From: Gallionella sp.
GTDB lineage: Bacteria > Pseudomonadota > Gammaproteobacteria > Burkholderiales > Gallionellaceae
DNA length: 15,612 nt
Assembly (NCBI GenBank): GCA_017880945.1
Contig: JADGRM010000021.1
Span: forward strand, 1 to 15,612
Direction: 5' to 3'
Of this stretch, positions 13,778-15,612 are shown piece by piece; position 1 is the first letter of the stretch; each line of letters opens with the position of its first letter. The notes under the pieces are model-generated. The model worked only from the letters and a program-made list of their open reading frames with translations. It ran no database searches and had not been told where the DNA came from. The position numbers and the translations under genes were made by a program.

Positions 13778-14746
13778 TCACCGATATGTCTCAAACGCCG
13801 CCGCAAGACCGACAGACCAGGCGTTGCGGTAATACTGGGTTACGTTGCTGTTGTAGCCGGCCTGCCCCCACAGTACGATGGGCAGTCCCATGAGATCGCT
13901 CAGCGGGGTGAAGCCCAGTTCTGCACGGAAGGTATTCCACCTCGCGAAATTGCGGTAGCCGGTGGTAAAGGACAGGTCAGCACCCTTGAACCAGCTCCAA
14001 TTTAAATCGCGGTTCACCTTAAGGCGTATGCCATCGACCTGGCTGATCCTGGTTATCGCGCGGGGAGCCTCCCACGGGAAATATTCCTCGCTCCCCTTCT
14101 GCAGCAAACCATATGACAAAAAATATCTCAACTCTACATCCAGCGAATTGGTGCCCAGCACGTCGAAATGCAGATGGCGCTTGTAATTCAGGTAATCCCA
14201 GCCGCGACTGATATAGTCCTGCGCAATATCAGCCCCGCCGACGCTTGCCGCCGTGCTGTCGAACAGCGGGACGGAATCCACATACTGGCCGTTCGATTCG
14301 TGGGCATACCCCACATCGTAGAAGTCCTGCTTGTTGTCTGTCGAACCCAGAAGCTGTCCTTCCGCGTATGAGGTGTAAAAGCGGAAGAACAGCTTGGGAT
14401 TGAATTGCTTGGTAACAACCGGCGAGGAATGCCTCACGGTACCGCTGTATTGCCCCATCCTTCCGGTAAAGGAGAGGAAAGGCAACATATTGAACTTGTG
14501 CCCCTGCTGCATCGCTTCGTAAAACAAGGGGTAGCGCAGCGACAGGACAAAGTCCATGAAGCAGGACCGCTCATAGCTGTCCCTGGTACAACCCAGCCTG
14601 TTGGGCTCGTCGGAAGAGAGCATGGCCAAGGGGCTCAACGAACTTCCCGCCCCCTGTTTAGCTGGCTGCGGGGCATCCTCGCCATGTCCCGCCACTGGAA
14701 ACCAGAGCAAGGCCAGCAATACCCCGGACAAAATTCGACTCATCAT
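13778..14746 (-). CDS. pldA: Outer-membrane phospholipase A (OMPLA/PldA-like)
   Basis: Predicted outer-membrane beta-barrel hydrolase that cleaves acyl chains from phospholipids when membrane asymmetry is disturbed. 322 residues; hydrophobic signal in the first ~20 residues (MMSRILSGVLLALLWFPVAG). The active-site segment YAHESNGQ places H149 and S151 where OMPLA has H142 and S144 (HQSNG). The third OMPLA residue, N156 in SWN, corresponds to D184 in RGWDYLNY, and the loop between the two motifs is about 20 residues longer than in E. coli. Amphipathic strands continue to the C-terminus, which ends AAFETYR rather than in an aromatic residue. AAGGA lies 4 bases before the first ATG and 7 before the second, so either may start it. 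Single gene, with about 220 bp to the next downstream gene. Confidence 0.8.
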   Translation of the reverse strand: MMSRILSGVLLALLWFPVAGHGEDAPQPAKQGAGSSLSPLAMLSSDEPNRLGCTRDSYERSCFMDFVLSLRYPLFYEAMQQGHKFNMLPFLSFTGRMGQYSGTVRHSSPVVTKQFNPKLFFRFYTSYAEGQLLGSTDNKQDFYDVGYAHESNGQYVDSVPLFDSTAASVGGADIAQDYISRGWDYLNYKRHLHFDVLGTNSLDVELRYFLSYGLLQKGSEEYFPWEAPRAITRISQVDGIRLKVNRDLNWSWFKGADLSFTTGYRNFARWNTFRAELGFTPLSDLMGLPIVLWGQAGYNSNVTQYYRNAWSVGLAAAFETYR

Positions 14747-14884
14747 TTATTCCTTATAGTCAATTGAACTTGCAACAACAACTCTTGGTACAAAGCCGTG
14801 TTGAGTGGTTTATCTCAAAAAGCACATGACAGGCCAATCGAAGAGGTATCCCGATACGACTACCCGGCGATGTGACAGTTCATC

Positions 14885-14926
14885 CAAAGTTAATTTCACA
14901 TGATTCAAAGTAAATTTCACATGATT
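14885..14926 (+). repeat. Two 21-bp tandem direct repeats (operator candidate)
   Basis: Units 14885-14905 and 14906-14926 differ at one base (T or A at the seventh position); each reads CAAAGTWAATTT then CACATGATT. The 21-bp period equals two helical turns, so two protein copies would bind the same DNA face. The array abuts the -35 hexamer of the promoter at 14925, a typical activator position. The rest of 14747-14884 shows only AT-rich leader for the divergent phospholipase gene. Confidence 0.7.
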
Positions 14927-14953
14927 GTCATGGAACCAAGGCAAGATTATTGT
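14925..14953 (+). promoter_or_regulatory. Sigma70-like promoter for the 37-aa peptide gene
   Basis: TTGTCA (five of six for -35), 17 bp, then TATTGT (four of six for -10). The expected start is near 14960, about 45 bp before the ATG. A short TGGGT/ACCCA hairpin (14967-14981) would lie in the leader. The tandem repeats end on the -35. Confidence 0.5.
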
Positions 14954-15003
14954 GCTCGGCTACTGCTGGGTACTTCACCCAACTATGATTAAGGAGATTT
15001 AAT

Positions 15004-15117
15004 ATGAACGTCGAAAATAACAGCAAAACTCTTGCTCAAGACTCTGAGTTCCAGATTGCACTCGGCTGGCTTGCTGCATTGTCTGTATCGATTGCAAGCT
15101 GGGCTGGCCTTTCTTAA
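15004..15117 (+). CDS. 37-aa small membrane peptide, unrecognised
   Basis: I do not recognise the family. The ATG follows an excellent AAGGAG seven to eight bases upstream. The 37-residue product has a hydrophilic N-terminus (MNVENNSKTLAQDSEFQ) and one hydrophobic segment to the C-terminus (IALGWLAALSVSIASWAGLS) with two tryptophans, enough for a single membrane helix. It has no cysteines, no Gly-Gly leader site and no lipobox. A promoter with tandem repeats lies upstream and a hairpin terminator 31 bp downstream, so it looks like a complete, regulated single-gene unit. It could be a membrane regulator peptide, a small respiratory or transport accessory subunit, or a toxin-like peptide; nothing in the sequence decides among these. 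Confidence 0.68.
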   Translation: MNVENNSKTLAQDSEFQIALGWLAALSVSIASWAGLS

Positions 15118-15148
15118 AGGTTATCTTATGCAACAGGCTGCAAAAGAG

Positions 15149-15170
15149 GGGCGGTAATAAACCGCCCTTT
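15149..15170. terminator. Intrinsic terminator after the 37-aa peptide gene
   Basis: GGGCGGT (15149-15155) and ACCGCCC (15161-15167) form a 7-bp stem with an AATAA loop, followed by TTTGTCATTT. On the minus strand the stem is followed by CTCTTTT, so it may also stop readthrough from the transhydrogenase gene. The region 15171-15396 beyond it holds no supported gene. Confidence 0.8.
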
Positions 15171-15396
15171 GTCATTTGTCGCAGGATGAAAGAATCTGAT
15201 TTCCTTCCAACTGCCACGGTAATGCCGAAAATCTGTTGTTCGCACGGAGCTGTCACCCGCCACCAGCAACAGCGCCAGCGTTCTGCCGGTCTCCTGTGTA
15301 AGGGAAGTTTAAAGTGCAGGCACAAAACTCGGGGCATCTTCCTCATCCAGCCATATGGGGAGCGTGAAGTCATGACAAGTCTTGCAGTGTCACGAG

Positions 15397-15612
15397 TTAT
15401 CCGGACTGATGACTTTTCTGTTTCAACCGTTGTATGCAATCCAGCGCTGCGATCTTGTAGCACTCGGCGAGTGTCGGATAGTTGAATACGTTGGAGACCA
15501 GGTCGCGCACGTTGCCATTCAGGTTCATCACCAGTTGCCCGATATGGATGAGTTCGCTGGCTTGTTCGCCGACGATATGCACGCCCAGCAGTTTTTCATT
15601 GCGCGTATCCAC
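15397..15612 (-). CDS. sthA: Soluble pyridine nucleotide transhydrogenase SthA (C-terminal 71 residues; runs off right edge)
   Basis: C-terminal piece of a flavoprotein disulfide-reductase-family enzyme that moves reducing equivalents between NADPH and NAD+. The visible part is the dimerisation domain: LGVHIVGEQASELIHIGQLVMN, then FNYPTLAECYKIAALDCIQRL. E. coli SthA as I remember it has LGVHCFG.QASEIVHIGQAIMN and [21 protein letters not shown] at the same place. The asparagine-tyrosine-proline motif replaces the HPT motif of dihydrolipoamide dehydrogenase and glutathione reductase, which supports SthA over those relatives. The protein continues about ten residues past the E. coli C-terminus (KQKSHQSG). 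The FAD-binding and NAD-binding domains lie outside the window. Confidence 0.88.
   Translation of the reverse strand: MDTRNEKLLGVHIVGEQASELIHIGQLVMNLNGNVRDLVSNVFNYPTLAECYKIAALDCIQRLKQKSHQSG

Noticed and set aside
14941..14960. Sigma54-type promoter (GG-N10-GC) before the 37-aa gene
   Set aside because: GG and GC are 12 rather than 10 bases apart, while a sigma70-like pair with 17-bp spacing fits better.
14999..15463. 154-codon minus-strand open frame
   Set aside because: It overlaps the terminator, the 37-aa peptide gene and the end of sthA in another frame. The product is basic, with no domain or ribosome-binding site.

Overview
The window looks like chromosomal DNA of a free-living Gram-negative proteobacterium. 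The RND efflux genes, an outer-membrane phospholipase, several lipoprotein or outer-membrane signal sequences and the glcDEF gene order all point that way. Protein similarity as I remember it suggests a betaproteobacterium, perhaps a Nitrosomonadales or Gallionellaceae-like autotroph. That placement is inference; no rRNA or other marker gene is present.

Layout. (1) 1-2227, minus strand: the 3' part of an efflux operon, a membrane fusion protein followed 5 bp later by an RND permease that runs off the left edge. (2) 2390-3265, plus: a DUF6279-type lipoprotein, divergent from the efflux operon. (3) 3266-3667: a 402-bp gap with palindromes and short direct repeats. (4) 3668-8666, plus: a four-gene operon, glcD-glcE-glcF plus a serine/alanine-glyoxylate aminotransferase. 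The first three oxidise glycolate to glyoxylate and the fourth turns glyoxylate into glycine, which makes a compact C2 (phosphoglycolate) salvage module. (5) 8689-8720: a hairpin terminator between convergent genes. (6) 8793-11405, minus: an 870-aa GAF-PAS-PAS-GGDEF-EAL cyclic-di-GMP protein with both catalytic signatures present.

(7) 11660-13560, minus: an accessory-looking stretch of three unrelated genes. They are a 59-aa protein with an operator-like inverted repeat over its probable promoter, an FlK-like acyl-CoA thioesterase, and a zinc-ribbon/membrane/pilin-like fusion. The latter two are each preceded by a copy of the same hairpin element ending in a GTTRRRY box, a cassette-like layout resembling integron attC sites. 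(8) 13778-14746, minus: an OMPLA/PldA-like phospholipase. (9) 14885-15170, plus: a self-contained unit with two 21-bp tandem repeats abutting a sigma70-like promoter, a strong ribosome-binding site, a 37-aa peptide with one hydrophobic segment, and a terminator. (10) 15397-15612, minus: the C-terminal end of a soluble pyridine nucleotide transhydrogenase.

The most novel candidates are the 37-aa peptide unit with its tandem operator, the attC-like cassette stretch with its pilin fusion, and the FlK-like thioesterase with a changed lid residue. I saw no CRISPR array, tRNA, rRNA, transposase or integrase gene.
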